Source: an uncultured Amaricoccus sp. (GTDB taxonomy: Bacteria > Pseudomonadota > Alphaproteobacteria > Rhodobacterales > Rhodobacteraceae). Taken from it: a DNA stretch of 6,518 bases. The first letter of the stretch is position 1. Every line of letters starts with the position of its first letter. Under the pieces are notes generated by a model that saw only the letters and a list, made by a program, of their open reading frames with translations, was not told where the DNA came from and did no database searches. Location of the stretch: NCBI RefSeq assembly GCF_937858865.1, contig NZ_CALLYO010000222.1:1-6518 (forward strand), given 5' to 3'. This document shows, in pieces, positions 6,133-6,518 of the stretch. The translations under genes were made by a program, and so were the position numbers.

Positions 6133-6183
6133 GGCCGCCGGCGGCCGCGACGCGGCGTGCGATTCACGATTTCGCGCGCGAAA
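6133..6183. promoter_or_regulatory. Perfect palindromes upstream of the nitrilase-like gene
   Basis: TTTCGCGCGCGAAA at 6170-6183 is a 14-bp perfect, loopless palindrome about 100 bp upstream of the minus-strand start at 6069. A second, all-GC 14-bp palindrome, GGCCGCCGGCGGCC, occupies 6133-6146. The first has AT-rich shoulders around an alternating CG core and looks like a dimeric-repressor operator. The second is less meaningful in such GC-rich DNA. I could not find a convincing -35/-10 pair for the gene, so the relation to its promoter is uncertain. Confidence 0.35.
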
Positions 6184-6247
6184 CTATGCTTATCCATTTG
6201 AACGCAAAGGGATTCGTCGGGTTAATTCTTCGTGAATCGTCCCGACG
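6160..6247. repeat. Two interlocking inverted repeats
   Basis: CGATTCACGA (6160-6169) is the exact reverse complement of TCGTGAATCG (6230-6239), with 60 bases between. A second pair, CGTCGGG (6215-6221) and CCCGACG (6241-6247), has a 19-base centre. The two pairs interlock, so in RNA they could form alternative or pseudoknotted structures, or they may be binding sites. They sit at the edge of the transposase relic, so the 10-bp pair could also be a degraded mobile-element end, though no target duplication is visible. Confidence 0.4.
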
Positions 6248-6248
6248 C

Positions 6249-6359
6249 GCGCTCGCCGCCTACCGCGGCAGCTAGGCGATCGAATGCATGTTCAGCGACG
6301 CCAAGACCCGGGGCGTCAACATCGAGGACACCCGCCTCACCTGCCCCCGCAAGCTCGCA
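6249..6359 (+). pseudogene. Relic of an IS4-family transposase
   Basis: In the frame beginning at 6249 the translation reads ALAAYRGS, a TAG stop at 6273-6275, then AIECMFSDAKTRG and, two residues later, IEDTRLTCPRKLA. This matches the C-terminal catalytic region of IS4-type DDE transposases, 'AYRxRWAIECLFxDxKTRGxNxEDTRLTxPxKL', where the Glu belongs to the catalytic triad. The TAG falls exactly where the conserved Trp (TGG) is expected, so one base change explains it. Similarity stops right after RKLA, and none is seen before about 6249. About 37 codons of a protein usually several hundred residues long remain. It has no start codon and cannot make a transposase. It marks a past insertion followed by deletion. 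Confidence 0.75.
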
Positions 6360-6518
6360 GAAAGCCTTCGAGGGCGGTGACGGCACGGTGAGACATCCGG
6401 ACGTTTCCTTGGTCGGAGTCGTCCAGAACCACCTCATCCCGCTCTCAGCCACCCCCTGTCGTATAGTGTGAAGGTCTGGTTAACGGCGCAGGAATGAATA
6501 ACGATCCCAGCGTTTTAG
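6360..6518. other. Intergenic sequence without a supported gene
   Basis: No reading frame here looks like a conserved protein. After the transposase relic breaks off there is a GC-rich stretch (6361-6445), then a more AT-balanced tail with TATAGT at 6462-6467 and GTTAAC at 6479-6484. An ATG at 6494 begins eight codons that run off the window edge (MNNDPSVL). AGGA directly abuts it, too close for a normal ribosome site. The tail may be the promoter region of a gene beyond the window, but this cannot be settled here. Confidence 0.4.

Noticed and set aside
6222..6236. CtrA-like site, TTAA-N7-TGAA
   Set aside because: It has one mismatch to TTAA-N7-TTAA, occurs once, and no cell-cycle gene is in view. 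Chance is the simpler explanation.
6462..6518. Possible promoter (TATAGT) and start of a gene (MNNDPSVL) at the right edge
   Set aside because: No matching -35 box is seen, AGGA is too close to the ATG, and only eight codons are visible.

Overview
The window is very GC-rich, with G or C at most third codon positions, and the genes are tightly packed. Gene content and protein sequences point to an alphaproteobacterium, most likely of the Rhodobacter/Paracoccus group (Rhodobacterales). The main clue is a siroheme synthase - DUF2849 - sulfite reductase - (P)APS reductase cluster divergent from an Lrp/AsnC regulator. This taxonomic call is an inference from sequence feel, not from a search.

Left part (1-3756, minus strand): a sulfate-assimilation operon read right to left. 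The order is cysG (siroheme synthase), a small DUF2849 protein, cysI (siroheme/4Fe-4S sulfite or nitrite reductase) and cysH (adenylylsulfate reductase, cut by the window edge). All three junctions overlap (1, 8 and 11 bp), so translational coupling is likely. CysG makes the siroheme that CysI needs, CysH makes sulfite, and CysI reduces it to sulfide for cysteine synthesis.

Middle (3757-5169): a 143-bp divergent control region holds a good sigma-70-like promoter for cysG. A perfect 7+7 inverted repeat fills its -35/-10 spacer, and other small dyads lie nearby. On the plus strand follow an Lrp/AsnC regulator, a short DUF442/TIGR01244 protein with a rhodanese-like CRSGGR loop, and an unrecognised 115-aa protein with four cysteines. 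The last two lie in the same frame, separated by one TAG and 33 bp.

Right part (5162-6518): the plus-strand genes converge on a minus-strand carbon-nitrogen hydrolase (nitrilase superfamily). A perfect 9-bp inverted repeat contains both stop codons. This hydrolase keeps the expected Glu and Lys but has Gly where the catalytic Cys belongs, so it may be a pseudoenzyme. Upstream of it are several perfect palindromes and a short, stop-interrupted relic of an IS4-family transposase. The last ~160 bases show no gene I can support.

I found no CRISPR array, tRNA, rRNA or intact mobile element. The points most worth a second look are the Cys-less nitrilase homologue, the operator-like dyad in the cysG promoter, and the DUF442 / Cys-rich gene pair.
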